From positions 3,572,001 through 3,636,000 of the forward strand of contig NZ_CP133160.1 in assembly GCF_030913365.1 (NCBI RefSeq): DNA of 64,000 nucleotides, read 5' to 3'. Under the pieces are notes generated by a model, which was given only the letters and a program-made list of their open reading frames with translations, made no database searches and was not told where the DNA came from. Of the stretch, positions 27,117 through 37,032 are shown one piece after another (within the stretch, counting starts at the first letter, position 1; every line of letters starts with the position of its first letter). The translations under genes were made by a program, and so were the position numbers. This DNA is from Stenotrophomonas sp. 24(2023) (GTDB lineage: Bacteria > Pseudomonadota > Gammaproteobacteria > Xanthomonadales > Xanthomonadaceae).

Positions 27117-27764
27117 ATGACGATTCGAGTCTACCTGGTCGATGACCATGCACTGGTCCGTACCGGGATGAAGATGATCCTGTCCGGTGAGGCCGACATC
27201 GAAGTGGTGGGTGAAGCCGAGACCGGTGAGGATGCCCTGCGCGACGTGCGCCAGCTGATGCCCGATGTGGTGCTGTGCGACCTGCACCTGCCGGGTGTGA
27301 GCGGGCTGGAAGTCACCGAGCGCATCGTGCGTGGCCACAGCGATATCCGCGTGGTGATCGTGTCGGTGCTCGAGGACGGGCCCCTGCCCAAGCGGCTGCT
27401 GGAAGCGGGGGCGGCCGGTTACATCGGCAAGGGATGCGATGCGCAGGAACTGCTGCGCGCGGTGCGCGACGTGGCCGGTGGCCGCCGTTACCTGGGCAGC
27501 AGCATCGCCCAGCACCTGGCGCTGTCCACGGTGGAAGGCAACGGCTCGCCGTTCGACAATCTCTCCCCGCGTGAACTGGAAGTGGCACTGCTGCTGACCC
27601 AGGGCCTGCGCCAGGAAGACATCGCACGCCGTCTCAGCCTGAGCGCCAAGACGGTGAACACGCACAAGGCGCGCCTGTTCGAGAAGATGGGCATCAACGA
27701 CAACATCGCGCTGGCACGCATGGCCAGCCAGTACGGCCTGGTGGATCCGGCCCGTCCGCTGTAA
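27117..27764 (+). CDS. Response regulator, GacA/UvrY-like (NarL family)
   Basis: A 215-residue response regulator. Receiver domain: VDDHALVRTGMKMIL, phospho-Asp in VVLCDLHLPGVSGLEV, Ser in VVIVSVLED and Lys in GYIGKGCDAQEL. The C-terminal LuxR-type HTH is LSPRELEVALLLTQGLRQED then LSLSAKTVNTHKARLFEKM. The overall pattern matches GacA/UvrY, which activates small CsrA-sequestering RNAs. No sensor kinase is adjacent, also usual for GacA. The 200 bp upstream (26916-27116) contain no gene; I see no clear promoter there. Confidence 0.88.
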   Translation: MTIRVYLVDDHALVRTGMKMILSGEADIEVVGEAETGEDALRDVRQLMPDVVLCDLHLPGVSGLEVTERIVRGHSDIRVVIVSVLEDGPLPKRLLEAGAAGYIGKGCDAQELLRAVRDVAGGRRYLGSSIAQHLALSTVEGNGSPFDNLSPRELEVALLLTQGLRQEDIARRLSLSAKTVNTHKARLFEKMGINDNIALARMASQYGLVDPARPL

Positions 27765-27837
27765 GCAATGTTAAGTACGGCCCGTGCAGGGCCTGGCAGC
27801 TGGCCGGCCGCCCTGGGCGAGCCGGCGTGCCGTGGGA

Positions 27838-27861
27838 ATCCCTTTCCCTGCGGAAAGGGAT
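27838..27861. terminator. Hairpin between convergent regulator and eda genes
   Basis: Perfect 10-bp stem ATCCCTTTCC (27838-27847) / GGAAAGGGAT (27852-27861) with loop CTGC, midway between two convergent genes. It has no T-run, but the symmetry suits a terminator or an mRNA 3'-end stabiliser. Confidence 0.5.
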
Positions 27862-27871
27862 CCGGTCCTTC

Positions 27872-28531
27872 TCAGTGGCCGCGTACGCGCTTGACGATGG
27901 CCGCCGCATCCGCAGCGCTGGCGCGCACCTTGTCCCACTGGGCATCGGCGATCCAGTTGCCCGGCACCATCCACGAGCCGCCGATGCAGACCACGTTCTT
28001 CTGCTCCAGGTATTCGGCCGCGCTGTTTTCGGTGATGCCACCGGTCGGGCACAGCTTCAGGTCCGCAACCGGGCCGGCCAGGCCCTTGATCATCGCCAGC
28101 CCGCCCACGGCCGTGGCCGGGAACAGCTTGCATACCCGGAACCCCCGCGCGTAGAGCGACAGCAGCTCGGTCGGCGTCGCCGCCCCGGGCACCACCGGCA
28201 GCGGCGCGGCCGCCAGTGCATCGGCCAGCGCCGGCGGCGTGCCCGGCGTCACCAGGAAATCCGCACCGGCATCGATGGCCTGCTGCATCTGCTCCACGGT
28301 CAGCACCGTGCCTGCACCCACCACCACGTCCGGCAGCTCGCGCTTGAGCATGGCCAGCGCCTCCATCGACACCGGCGTGCGCAGCGTCAGCTCGATCGCC
28401 GGCAGGCCACCTTCCAGCAGCGCCGCGCTGACCGCGCGTGCCTGGTCCAACGTATGAATCGTCACCACCGGCAGGATGCCCGCCGCCCGCAACAGCTCCG
28501 CCGCCCGCACCTGATGTTGTTCGATACCCAT
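27872..28531 (-). CDS. eda: KDPG aldolase Eda
   Basis: A 219-residue class I aldolase that cleaves 2-keto-3-deoxy-6-phosphogluconate into pyruvate and glyceraldehyde-3-phosphate, the last step of the Entner-Doudoroff route. Seen: GILPVVTIHTLDQA with IELTLRTPVSMEAL (the Glu and Arg of the active site), VVGAGTVLTVEQMQQAIDAG, FLVTPGTPPALADA and the Schiff-base Lys in FRVCKLFPATAVGG. It is the last gene of the zwf-glk-pgl-edd-eda operon. A 235-bp gap from edd holds a large hairpin element. Confidence 0.97.
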   Translation of the reverse strand: MGIEQHQVRAAELLRAAGILPVVTIHTLDQARAVSAALLEGGLPAIELTLRTPVSMEALAMLKRELPDVVVGAGTVLTVEQMQQAIDAGADFLVTPGTPPALADALAAAPLPVVPGAATPTELLSLYARGFRVCKLFPATAVGGLAMIKGLAGPVADLKLCPTGGITENSAAEYLEQKNVVCIGGSWMVPGNWIADAQWDKVRASAADAAAIVKRVRGH

Positions 28532-28612
28532 GATCCGCTTCTGCCTTTGCTTTCGCTCTTGTTGTGCTCTTCAGTGACCACTTCGCGGCGTTGATGCGCC
28601 GGGGAGTGTCAG

Positions 28613-28718
28613 GAGGGCGCGGTCGGTCCCAGCCGGGACCGCAGGCGCCATGGATGGCGCCTACGAGCCCCCATGGAGGGGTTCACGGCGTGTCCCGGCT
28701 GGGACCGACCGCGCCCTC
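28613..28718 (-). repeat. Large hairpin repeat element, copy A (between edd and eda)
   Basis: Two perfectly complementary 27-nt arms (28613-28639 and 28692-28718) enclose a 52-nt core. The core forms two small hairpins, GGCGCCATGGATGGCGCC (28644-28661) and CCCCATGGAGGGG. The core matches those of the elements at 48961-49148 and 49257-49419, but the arms are different sequences. Here the element sits inside an operon, in the edd-eda gap, so its RNA form would be an intercistronic structure of more than 100 nt. Confidence 0.85.
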
Positions 28719-28766
28719 AGCCAGGAGACTTGCCGCCGCGACAAACCCGCAGCGCTCTTCAAACCC

Positions 28767-30683
28767 TCAGGCGTCCTTCGCCTCATGCGGTGCCGCCGCT
28801 GCGGCCGCATCGTGCCCCAGCTCATACTCCGCGTCGTAATCCCACGGGCTGCCATCAGCCGCCGCCGGGCCGCACGAAATCGAAATCGCCCCCTGGTCGG
28901 CCGGCCCCACCACGCGGCGGTTCACCGCGAACAGGTTGCGACCCAGGTCATGCGCCGCCGGCGCCGTGTTCGGTGCCAGTTCGCGCGCTGCCCACTCGGC
29001 CGCATCCACCCGCACTTCCAGCGTGCCCGCCTCGCCATCCATGCGGATGATGTCGCCCTCGCGCACCTTCGCCAGCGGACCACCGCGCGCCGCTTCCGGC
29101 GTCACGTGGATCGCCGCCGGGATCTTGCCGGACGCACCGGACAGGCGGCCATCGGTCACCAGCGCCACGCGCCGGCCCTGGTTCTGCAGCAGGCCCAGCA
29201 ACGGCGCCAGCGAATGCAGTTCCGGCATGCCGTTCGCACGCGGGCCCTGGTAGCGCACCACGGCCACGAAATCCTGCGGCAGCAGGCCGGCTGCATGCAG
29301 CTTGTTCAGTACCTGCGGCGCATCGACCACCACCGCCGGCGCTTCGATCGTGCGGTACTGCGGCTTCACCGCCGACAGCTTGATCAGCGAACGGCCCAGG
29401 TTGCCGCGCAGCAGGCGCAGGCCGCCCTGGTGCTCGAACGGGTTGCCGATGGGGCGCACCACTTCTTCGTCGGCGCTGTGTTCCAGGCCCGGCAGGTAGA
29501 CCAGCTTGCCATCGCGCAGCTGCGGCTCGCGGGCGTAGTCGGCCATGCCGCCACGCGCCACGCTGACCAGGTCGCCGTGCATCAGCCCGGCCTTGATCAG
29601 TTCGCCGAACACGAAGGCCGGGCCACCGGCCGCGGCGAAGCGGTTCACGTCGGCCTCGCCGTTCGGGTAGACGCGGGCCAGCAGCGGAATCAGCTGCGAC
29701 AGCTCGTCCATGTCGTCCCAGGTCAGCACGATGCCGGCCGCCCGCGCCACCGCGATCCAGTGGATGGTGTGGTTGGTCGAGCCGCCGGTGGCCATCAGCG
29801 CGATGACCGCGTTGATGATGGCCCGTTCGTCGATGATCCGCCCCAGCGGCCGGAAATCATCGCCCAGTGCGGTGATGTCCAGGGCGCGCTCGGTGGCTTC
29901 GCGGGTAAGCGCATCGCGCAGCGGCGTGCCCGGGTTGACGAACGAGGCGCCGGGCAGCTGCACGCCCATCGCCTCCAGCAACACCTGGTTGGAATTGGCG
30001 GTGCCGTAGAAGGTGCAGGTACCGGGGCCATGGTAGGAGGCCGACTCGGCTTCCAGCAGCTCCTCGCGGGTCGCTTCGCCGGCCGCATAGCGCTCGCGCA
30101 CTTCGGCCTTCTGCTTGTTGGGAATACCGGGGGTCATCGGGCCGGCCGGCACGAACACCGCCGGCAGATGGCCGAACGCCAGCGCGCCGACCAGCAGGCC
30201 GGGTACGATCTTGTCGCACACGCCGAGGTAGACGGTGGTGTCGAACATGTCGTGGCTCAGGCCGATGGCCGTGGCCTGGGCGATCACATCGCGCGAGAAC
30301 AGCGACAGTTCCATGCCGCCGCGGCCCTGGGTGACACCGTCGCACATCGCCGGTACCGCACCGGCGACCTGTGCGGTGGCGCCCAGTTCACGGGCGATCT
30401 CGCGGATCTGCTCGGGGTAGGTCTCGAACGGCTGGTGCGCCGAGAGCATGTCGTTGTAGGCGGTGATGATGCCCAGGTTGGGCGTCACGCCACCGCGCAG
30501 GCGGCTCTTGTCGGTGCCGCCGCAGGCGGCGAAGCCGTGGGCGAGGTTGCCGCAGCTCAGGCGGCTGCGGAACGGGCCGTCGCGCAGGGCGGCATCGATG
30601 GCCGCCAGGTAGGCCGCGCGCGAGGGGGCGCTGCGGCGGATGATGCGCTCGGTGATGGCGTGCAGTTGCGGATGGAGGCTCAT
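28767..30683 (-). CDS. edd: Phosphogluconate dehydratase Edd
   Basis: A 638-residue IlvD/Edd-family Fe-S dehydratase that converts 6-phosphogluconate to KDPG. Marks: [67 protein letters not shown] (cluster cysteines), [28 protein letters not shown] and [19 protein letters not shown]. The length is near E. coli Edd (603), with a short Ala-rich tail. It is preceded by pgl with a 58-bp gap and followed by eda after the hairpin repeat. Confidence 0.97.
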   Translation of the reverse strand: MSLHPQLHAITERIIRRSAPSRAAYLAAIDAALRDGPFRSRLSCGNLAHGFAACGGTDKSRLRGGVTPNLGIITAYNDMLSAHQPFETYPEQIREIARELGATAQVAGAVPAMCDGVTQGRGGMELSLFSRDVIAQATAIGLSHDMFDTTVYLGVCDKIVPGLLVGALAFGHLPAVFVPAGPMTPGIPNKQKAEVRERYAAGEATREELLEAESASYHGPGTCTFYGTANSNQVLLEAMGVQLPGASFVNPGTPLRDALTREATERALDITALGDDFRPLGRIIDERAIINAVIALMATGGSTNHTIHWIAVARAAGIVLTWDDMDELSQLIPLLARVYPNGEADVNRFAAAGGPAFVFGELIKAGLMHGDLVSVARGGMADYAREPQLRDGKLVYLPGLEHSADEEVVRPIGNPFEHQGGLRLLRGNLGRSLIKLSAVKPQYRTIEAPAVVVDAPQVLNKLHAAGLLPQDFVAVVRYQGPRANGMPELHSLAPLLGLLQNQGRRVALVTDGRLSGASGKIPAAIHVTPEAARGGPLAKVREGDIIRMDGEAGTLEVRVDAAEWAARELAPNTAPAAHDLGRNLFAVNRRVVGPADQGAISISCGPAAADGSPWDYDAEYELGHDAAAAAAPHEAKDA

Positions 30684-30741
30684 TGGCTACCGGGGAAGGA
30701 AGGTGGCGAGAGGCGCGCGCGGGGAAGGGGCGGGCATGCGG

Positions 30742-31464
30742 TCAGTTGGCCCAGTGCACGCGCAGGCGGGCACCGTCGAGGTTGATCGCGTTGAGGATCG
30801 GGTACTGCTGGGCATCATTGCTGTCCAGCGCCTGCTGCAGCACCTCCAGCTTCTGCTTGCCACGCAGCAGCAGCAGGCGCTGGCGGCATTGCTGCAGGCC
30901 ATGCGGGGTCAGCGTGATGCGCAGCGGCCACTGGTTGGAACCGGGGCAGCCGGTGGCATCCAGGGCAGCGTAGGGCAGGGTGCTTTCCACGGCGCGGGCC
31001 AGGTCCTTGGACCCGGGGAACAGCGAGGCGGTGTGGCCATCGTTGCCCATGCCCAGGGCGACCAGGCTCGGCCGCTGGCTGTGCTGGGCCTGCAGGTTGG
31101 CGGTGTAAACGCATTCGGGCAGTGGCTTGCCGACCCGTACCAGCGGGTCGAAGTGGGCGCCTTCAGCGCGCTTGAGCAGGCTTTCGCGCACCAGCCAGGC
31201 GTTGCTGTCGCGGTCCTGCGGGGACAGCCAGCGTTCGTCGGCCAGGCTGACTTCCACCCGGTCCCACAGCACGTCCAGTTCGGCCAGGGCCTGGTACACC
31301 GGTGCCGGCGTGGTACCGCCGGACAGCAGGATGCGCGCACGGCCCAGTTCGGTGATGTCCTCGTTGATGGCCTTGGCCATTTCAGCAGCGACGGCCTCGA
31401 TCCAGCCATCGGCATCGCGGTGGGCGATGAAGTCGAGGCGGTCACTGGAAAAATTCACGGTCAT
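30742..31464 (-). CDS. pgl: 6-phosphogluconolactonase Pgl (DevB type)
   Basis: A 240-residue enzyme that hydrolyses 6-phosphogluconolactone to 6-phosphogluconate. It belongs to the NagB-like DevB family: RARILLSGGTTPAPVYQAL, VEVSLADERWLSPQDRDSN, LVALGMGNDGHTASLFPGSK (signature) and RITLTPHGLQQCRQRLLLL. Its start overlaps the glk stop by 4 nt. It supplies the link between Zwf and Edd in the same operon. Confidence 0.96.
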   Translation of the reverse strand: MTVNFSSDRLDFIAHRDADGWIEAVAAEMAKAINEDITELGRARILLSGGTTPAPVYQALAELDVLWDRVEVSLADERWLSPQDRDSNAWLVRESLLKRAEGAHFDPLVRVGKPLPECVYTANLQAQHSQRPSLVALGMGNDGHTASLFPGSKDLARAVESTLPYAALDATGCPGSNQWPLRITLTPHGLQQCRQRLLLLRGKQKLEVLQQALDSNDAQQYPILNAINLDGARLRVHWAN

Positions 31465-32461
31465 GCAGCCTCCTGGGCGTCACGCTCGGCATCGGCGGCG
31501 TACGCGGCGGCACCCAGCAGCCCGGGGCAGGGGTGCATGATCGCCAGCGACGGAACCCGTGCCATGATCGAAGAGAAACGCCCCTTGTGCTCGAAGCGCT
31601 GGCGGAAACCGGAATGCTGCAGCGAATCGAGCATCTTCGGCACCAGGCCGCCGGTGAGGAACACGCCGTCCCAGGCCCCCTGGATCAGCACCAGGTCGCC
31701 GGCGATGGCACCGAACACGGCGCAGAACACGTCCACCGTGCGCATCGCCTGCGGATCGCCCAGCGCGGCGCGCGCGGTCACATCGGCCGGCACCACCTTG
31801 CCCGGGTCGACCCCGGCCATCTCGCACACGGCGCGATGGATGTTGACCAGGCCGGGGCCACAGATCAGGCGTTCGTTGGACACCCGGCCGAACTGTTCGG
31901 ACAGGATCTCCAGGATGCGTACTTCGTCCGGCGTGCCGGGTGGGAAGCTGACATGGCCGCCTTCGGTTTCCAGCGGATAGCAGCGGCCGTGGCGGATCAC
32001 CAGGCCGCCCACGCCCAGCCCGGTGCCCGGGCCGATCACCGCGTAGTTGCGCGGCTGGCCGGGCTGGCGCGGGGTCCAGGTGGCGCCACCGATCTGCACC
32101 ACGTCGGCCGGCTGCAGCAGCGACACGGCCATCGCCTGGGCGGCGAAGTCGTTGATCAGGTGCAGTTCGTTGAAGCCGAGCATCTGCGCGGTGCGGCTGC
32201 GCGAGATCACCCACGGGTGGTTGGTGATGCGCGCCTCATCGCCGTCGACGCGGCCGGCCACGGCGAACACGCCGCGCTGCGCCTGCGCGCCCACCTGTTC
32301 CAGGTAGTGGCGCGCGGCATCGCCGAGCGACGGGAAATCAGCCACCGCGAATTCGCGGATGCTGTCGGTCAGCAGCGGCGCATCCAGTGACGTGTCGGCA
32401 AGGGCAAAGCGGGCATTGGTGCCACCGATGTCGGCCACCAGGACCGGCTGGCTGGCGGCGC

Positions 32462-32465
<4 letters not shown>
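31461..32465 (-). CDS. glk: Glucokinase Glk
   Basis: A 334-residue ATP-dependent glucokinase. N-terminal phosphate loop LVADIGGTNARFALAD; then HLINDFAAQAMAVSLL with the catalytic Asp; AVIGPGTGLGVGGLV; ETEGGHVSFPP; and C-terminal GVFLTGGLVPKMLDSL, all as in the bacterial Glk family (about 320 aa). ATG at 32465 overlaps the zwf stop by 4 nt, and the gene in turn overlaps pgl, so zwf-glk-pgl is tightly coupled. It makes the glucose-6-phosphate used by Zwf and Pgi. Confidence 0.96.
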
Positions 32466-33898
<1,433 letters not shown>

Positions 33899-33919
33899 CG
33901 CTCGAGTTTCAGATCCGGG

Positions 33920-33933
33920 TGACATCGTTGTCA
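33920..33933. promoter_or_regulatory. LacI-family-type operator upstream of zwf
   Basis: TGACATCGTTGTCA, a palindrome around a central CG as in LacI/GalR-family operators (outer five bases of each half match perfectly). It overlaps a TTGACA that could be the -35 of the minus-strand zwf promoter (33935-33930). No LacI-family gene lies in the window, so the regulator is unknown. Confidence 0.65.
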
Positions 33934-34106
33934 ATCGCTTCTTGGCTAAGGTCTTGGGACATGTGCGCAACTGCCAGTCCGGGGCGCATCATGAGCAAAT
34001 TCCGGGGCTCCGGAGCATGCTGTTTCATGCGAAACCACTACACCGGCGAACCATACGGCAGCCCCCGGAGCAGGTCGGCGCGCACCGACTCACGGATAGT
34101 GCCACG

Positions 34107-34120
34107 TGAAAACGTTTACA
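34107..34120. promoter_or_regulatory. LacI-family-type operator upstream of the ABC ATPase gene
   Basis: TGAAAACGTTTACA, one mismatch from a perfect palindrome around CG and close to the general LacI/GalR consensus. TTTACA (34115-34120) can serve as a -35 with TGTATT (34137-34142) as -10 at 16-bp spacing, so a bound repressor would block the plus-strand promoter. Confidence 0.6.
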
Positions 34121-34253
34121 TGGCAGAATGGGCAACTGTATTCGATTGCAGCGGTGTCCGTCATGCGGCAGCGAGGCGATCATGCTGCCATCGGGAGGGC
34201 CGAAGGCAGTCCCCACACGATGGCCCGGCTGCCGGGCGGACTGGATGAGTGAT

Positions 34254-35336
34254 ATGGCAAAAGTGCAGTTGCAGGGTGTTCGCAAGGTCTACGACAACGG
34301 CCAGGTCGCGGTGAAGGACGCCACCTTCGAGGTTGCCGACGGGGAATTGATGGTGCTGGTGGGGCCGTCGGGCTGCGGCAAGTCCACCCTGCTGCGGATG
34401 ATCGCCGGCCTGGAAGAGATCAGTGGCGGCACGCTGACCATCGGCGAGCGCGTGGTGAACGACGTGGCGCCGAAGGACCGCGACATCGCCATGGTGTTCC
34501 AGAGCTACGCGCTGTACCCGCACATGACCGTGGCCGAGAACCTGGCCTTCGGCCTGAAGCTGCGCGGCCACGACAAGGCGACGATCGAGCGGCGCATCGG
34601 CGAAGCGGCGCGGACCCTGGGCCTGACCGAGATGATGGACAAGCTGCCCAAGGCGATGTCCGGTGGCCAGCGCCAGCGCGTGGCACTGGGCCGTGCGCTG
34701 GTGCGCGAACCGGCGGTGTTCCTGCTGGACGAGCCGCTGTCCAACCTCGATGCCAAGCTGCGCCACAGCGTGCGCACCGACATCGCCCAGCTGCACCGCA
34801 AGCTGGGCACCACCATGATCTACGTGACCCATGACCAGGTCGAGGCGATGACCCTGGGCCAGCGCATCGTGGTGCTCAAGGACGGCATCATCCAGCAGAT
34901 CGACACACCGATGGCGCTGTACGACCGCCCGGCCAACCTGTTCGTGGCCGGTTTCCTGGGCAGCCCGGCGATGAACGTGCTGCGCGGTACCCTGCAGGAC
35001 GATCCCAGTGGCGCGGCGGCGGTCGAGGGTGCCTGGCGTGCCCCGCTGGGGCAGGCCGCCATCAACCCGGCCTGGCTGGGCTCACCGATCGCCGTGGGCG
35101 TGCGCCCGGAGCACCTGCAGCCGGCCGCCGCCGATGACGCGCATGCGTTCGAGGCGCGCATCGAGGGCATCGAACCGGTCGGCAACGAAATCTTCGTCAA
35201 CCTCAGCAGCGGCCAGCATGCGCTGACCATGCGCGTGGCCCCGCAGGCGCTGCCGGCGGTGGGCGAAACGATGCGCGTGGCGATCCACCCGCAGGGCCTG
35301 CATTTCTTCAACGCCGACAGCGGCGAACGCCTGTAG
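34254..35336 (+). CDS. ugpC: Carbohydrate ABC transporter ATPase (UgpC/MsmK-like)
   Basis: A 360-residue ATPase of the CUT1 sugar-importer family. Walker A GPSGCGKSTLLRMIAGLEE, Q-loop VFQSYALYPHMTV, signature SGGQRQRVALGRALV, Walker B VFLLDEPLSNLDAKLR and H-loop VTHDQVEAMTL, followed by the C-terminal OB/TOBE domain (about 240-360). Such subunits often serve several permease systems; no permease or binding-protein genes are adjacent. I chose ATG 34254 (MAKVQLQGVRKVYDNG); ATG 34245 is possible. It is divergent from zwf, with a LacI-type site in front of each gene, which points to joint control by sugar. Confidence 0.9.
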   Translation: MAKVQLQGVRKVYDNGQVAVKDATFEVADGELMVLVGPSGCGKSTLLRMIAGLEEISGGTLTIGERVVNDVAPKDRDIAMVFQSYALYPHMTVAENLAFGLKLRGHDKATIERRIGEAARTLGLTEMMDKLPKAMSGGQRQRVALGRALVREPAVFLLDEPLSNLDAKLRHSVRTDIAQLHRKLGTTMIYVTHDQVEAMTLGQRIVVLKDGIIQQIDTPMALYDRPANLFVAGFLGSPAMNVLRGTLQDDPSGAAAVEGAWRAPLGQAAINPAWLGSPIAVGVRPEHLQPAAADDAHAFEARIEGIEPVGNEIFVNLSSGQHALTMRVAPQALPAVGETMRVAIHPQGLHFFNADSGERL

Positions 35337-35342
35337 GCCAGG

Positions 35343-35370
35343 GCGGGTGTGGGCCCGGGCCCACACCCGC
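35343..35370. terminator. Perfect 28-nt palindrome after the ABC ATPase gene
   Basis: GCGGGTGTGGGCCC followed by its exact complement GGGCCCACACCCGC. It starts 7 bp after the stop codon. It would form a very stable hairpin, but with no loop bases and no T-run, so it may act as an mRNA 3' stabiliser rather than an intrinsic terminator. Confidence 0.5.
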
Positions 35371-35371
35371 G

Positions 35372-35488
35372 GTAGATCCACGCTATGCGTGGATGGGGCG
35401 CCCGTAAATCCGCGCCCCACGGGGATGGCCCCTGTAAAACCACGCCACGCGTGGATGGGCCTTTGTAGATCCACGCCATGCGTGGATG
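35372..35488 (+). repeat. Tandem array of four SMAG-type repeats
   Basis: Four same-orientation units start at 35372, 35404, 35434 and 35465, i.e. every 30-32 bp. The first and last are near-perfect GTAG units; the middle two begin GTAA and have diverged arms (CCGCGCCCCACGGGG and CCACGCCACGCGTGG) that still pair. The array fills the gap up to the ygfZ stop. Confidence 0.85.
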
Positions 35489-35494
35489 AACCGC

Positions 35495-36370
35495 TCAGCG
35501 CGCCAACCCCTCCAGCAGCGGCAGGCGCTGCGCCGGCTGGCCTTCCACCTGCAGCGCCTCATCGCTGGTCTCCAGCGGCAGCACGGCCAGGGCCAGTTCG
35601 CCCGCCACGCAGGCCACCGTGCCCAACGCCGCACCAGACTGTTCCACGGCCGTGCCCGGCGCGGCCGGGGCCGCGGTATGCAGCAGCTGCAGCGCGCGCT
35701 TGGCCTTGCCCAGGAAATGGGTGCGGGCCACGATCTCCTGGCCGGGGTAGCAGCCCTTCTTCACGCTGTAGCCGTTGAGCCGGTCCAGGCCCAGCTGCTG
35801 CGGGGTCCAGGTCTCGCGCTGGCTGGCCTCCAGCCGCGGCAGGCCGAAGCGCAGGTCGGCCTGGCGCCAGGCCAGGGCGAAGCGGTCTTCATCGGCACCC
35901 TCGGCGGCCGGTACCTGCTCGCGGTGGCCGATGCGCAGGGTGCGCGGCAGCGCGTCGCTGCCCATGTCCAGCTCCCAGTCCTGTTCGCCGACAAAGGCGA
36001 TCGCCGCGCCGCTGGCGGCCTCCGGCGCCGTGAAAGCGCCAGCAACGGCAATGTCGCTGCGGACCTGCAGCTTCACCTTGCGGCGGAACACGAAGCGTTG
36101 CAACTGCGTCGCAATCTCATCGGCATTGCCATCGGCCAGCACCAGCAGCACGTGGTCTTCACTGATCCGCAGCAGCTGGAACACCGCCAGCGTACGGCCC
36201 TTGGCACTCAGCCAGGCGCTCCACTGCCAGTGGCGCAGGGGCAGGGCGGTGACATCGCTGCTGAACTGGGCATGGGCGAACACGGCCGCTTCCGGGCCCA
36301 GCAGGCTCAGCAGCTGGTGGCCGGGAAGGCGCGGATATCCGACGAAAGCAGGGGGAAGGTTGTCAGGCAC
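35495..36370 (-). CDS. ygfZ: Folate-binding Fe-S cluster protein YgfZ
   Basis: A 291-residue GcvT-like protein that binds tetrahydrofolate and supports maintenance of some Fe-S enzymes. The diagnostic motif KGCYPGQEIVARTHFLGKAKR contains the conserved Cys. The rest follows the family (SSDVTALPLRHWQWSAWLSA near the N-terminus). The start is uncertain: GTG 36370 gives VPDNLPPAFVG and a length close to family size; a longer TTG start at 36421 would run into the opposite gene. It lies head to head with the sdh cluster and the region between carries the sdh promoter. Confidence 0.9.
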   Translation of the reverse strand: MPDNLPPAFVGYPRLPGHQLLSLLGPEAAVFAHAQFSSDVTALPLRHWQWSAWLSAKGRTLAVFQLLRISEDHVLLVLADGNADEIATQLQRFVFRRKVKLQVRSDIAVAGAFTAPEAASGAAIAFVGEQDWELDMGSDALPRTLRIGHREQVPAAEGADEDRFALAWRQADLRFGLPRLEASQRETWTPQQLGLDRLNGYSVKKGCYPGQEIVARTHFLGKAKRALQLLHTAAPAAPGTAVEQSGAALGTVACVAGELALAVLPLETSDEALQVEGQPAQRLPLLEGLAR

Positions 36371-36388
36371 GTGAACGAGGTCTAAAAT
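36360..36388 (+). promoter_or_regulatory. Sigma-70-type promoter of the sdh cluster
   Basis: TTGTCA (36360-36365), a 17-bp spacer and TAAAAT (36383-36388) form a strong consensus match on the plus strand. It lies 21 bp upstream of the SDHAF4-like gene and ahead of sdhC, and overlaps the beginning of the divergent ygfZ gene. Confidence 0.7.
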
Positions 36389-36409
36389 TTGTGCGTTGCG
36401 AGACCGAAC

Positions 36410-36583
36410 ATGATAGGCCAAACAACCCCCACTCCCGACGACGAATCTGAAGCTCCGCTGGCGGAACAGGCCCCTGTGCCTGCCTCTCCGGTGCGGGAGC
36501 AGAAAGAGATCGGCGGCCGCGGCGGACTTGATCCGGTGCGGTATGGCGATTGGGAGAAAAACGGACGCTGCATCGATTTCTGA
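36410..36583 (+). CDS. SDHAF4/DUF1674 succinate dehydrogenase assembly factor
   Basis: A 57-residue protein. The N-terminal half is acidic and Pro/Ala-rich; the C-terminal half is the DUF1674 signature EIGGRGGLDPVRYGDWEKNG followed by RCIDF. In mitochondria and bacteria this family (SDHAF4) binds FAD-loaded SdhA before complex II assembly. The position directly upstream of sdhC on the same strand, 56 bp away, supports that job. ATG at 36410 is preferred over an upstream TTG (36389). The predicted promoter at 36360-36388 would transcribe it together with sdhCDAB. Confidence 0.9.
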   Translation: MIGQTTPTPDDESEAPLAEQAPVPASPVREQKEIGGRGGLDPVRYGDWEKNGRCIDF

Positions 36584-36639
36584 TCAGCATTGAGCCAACG
36601 CGGCCATGTGCCGCCCAGCCGAGACAACGAGCCCAGCGA

Positions 36640-37032
36640 ATGGCGACCAGAGAACGTCCCCTTTCCCCGCACCTCCAGGTGTATCGCTGGCAGATTCAGA
36701 TGGCCACCTCGATCCTGCATCGAGCCACGGGCGTCTTTCTGTCTGTTGGAGCCCTGTTCATCGCCGGAGGCCTGCTGGCCCTGATGATCGGGCCCGAGTC
36801 ATGGAACTGCTTCACCGGTCACGCCGGTGCCTGGTACGGCAAGCTGTTCCTGTTCGCATGGACGTGGTCGTTCGCCTACCACCTGTGCAATGGCATCCGC
36901 CATGTGGTGCAGGACTTCGCGATCGGTTTCCGCATCGCCACCTTCGTCCGCAGCAGCTGGATCTCGGTCATCGGCAGCCTGGTGATCACCCTGTTGGTGT
37001 GGGCCTATGTAATGGTTGGAGGTGCCGCATGA
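36640..37032 (+). CDS. sdhC: Succinate dehydrogenase cytochrome b556 subunit SdhC
   Basis: A 130-residue membrane anchor of complex II with three helices. N-terminal RPLSPHLQVYRWQIQMATSI with ILHRATGVFL is the SdhC signature (Ser and Arg at the quinone site), and SFAYHLCNGIRHVVQD carries the haem-ligand His and its partner motif. ATG at 36640 matches the family start. The stop overlaps the sdhD start (ATGA). Confidence 0.95.
   Translation: MATRERPLSPHLQVYRWQIQMATSILHRATGVFLSVGALFIAGGLLALMIGPESWNCFTGHAGAWYGKLFLFAWTWSFAYHLCNGIRHVVQDFAIGFRIATFVRSSWISVIGSLVITLLVWAYVMVGGAA

Noticed and set aside
28613..28718. Terminal inverted repeats of an insertion sequence or MITE
   Set aside because: No transposase gene lies inside, no target-site duplication was seen, and the arms are not shared with the other copies of the element, unlike transposon ends.
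28650..30785. A 711-codon open frame on the plus strand
   Set aside because: Antisense of edd, which is a complete, well-conserved gene. Composition (Arg/His/Gln-rich) is that of a shadow frame.
35372..35488. CRISPR-like array (regular 30-32-bp period)
   Set aside because: The repeated units are palindromic SMAG elements separated by 6-8 bases; there are no unique 30-bp spacers and no cas genes.
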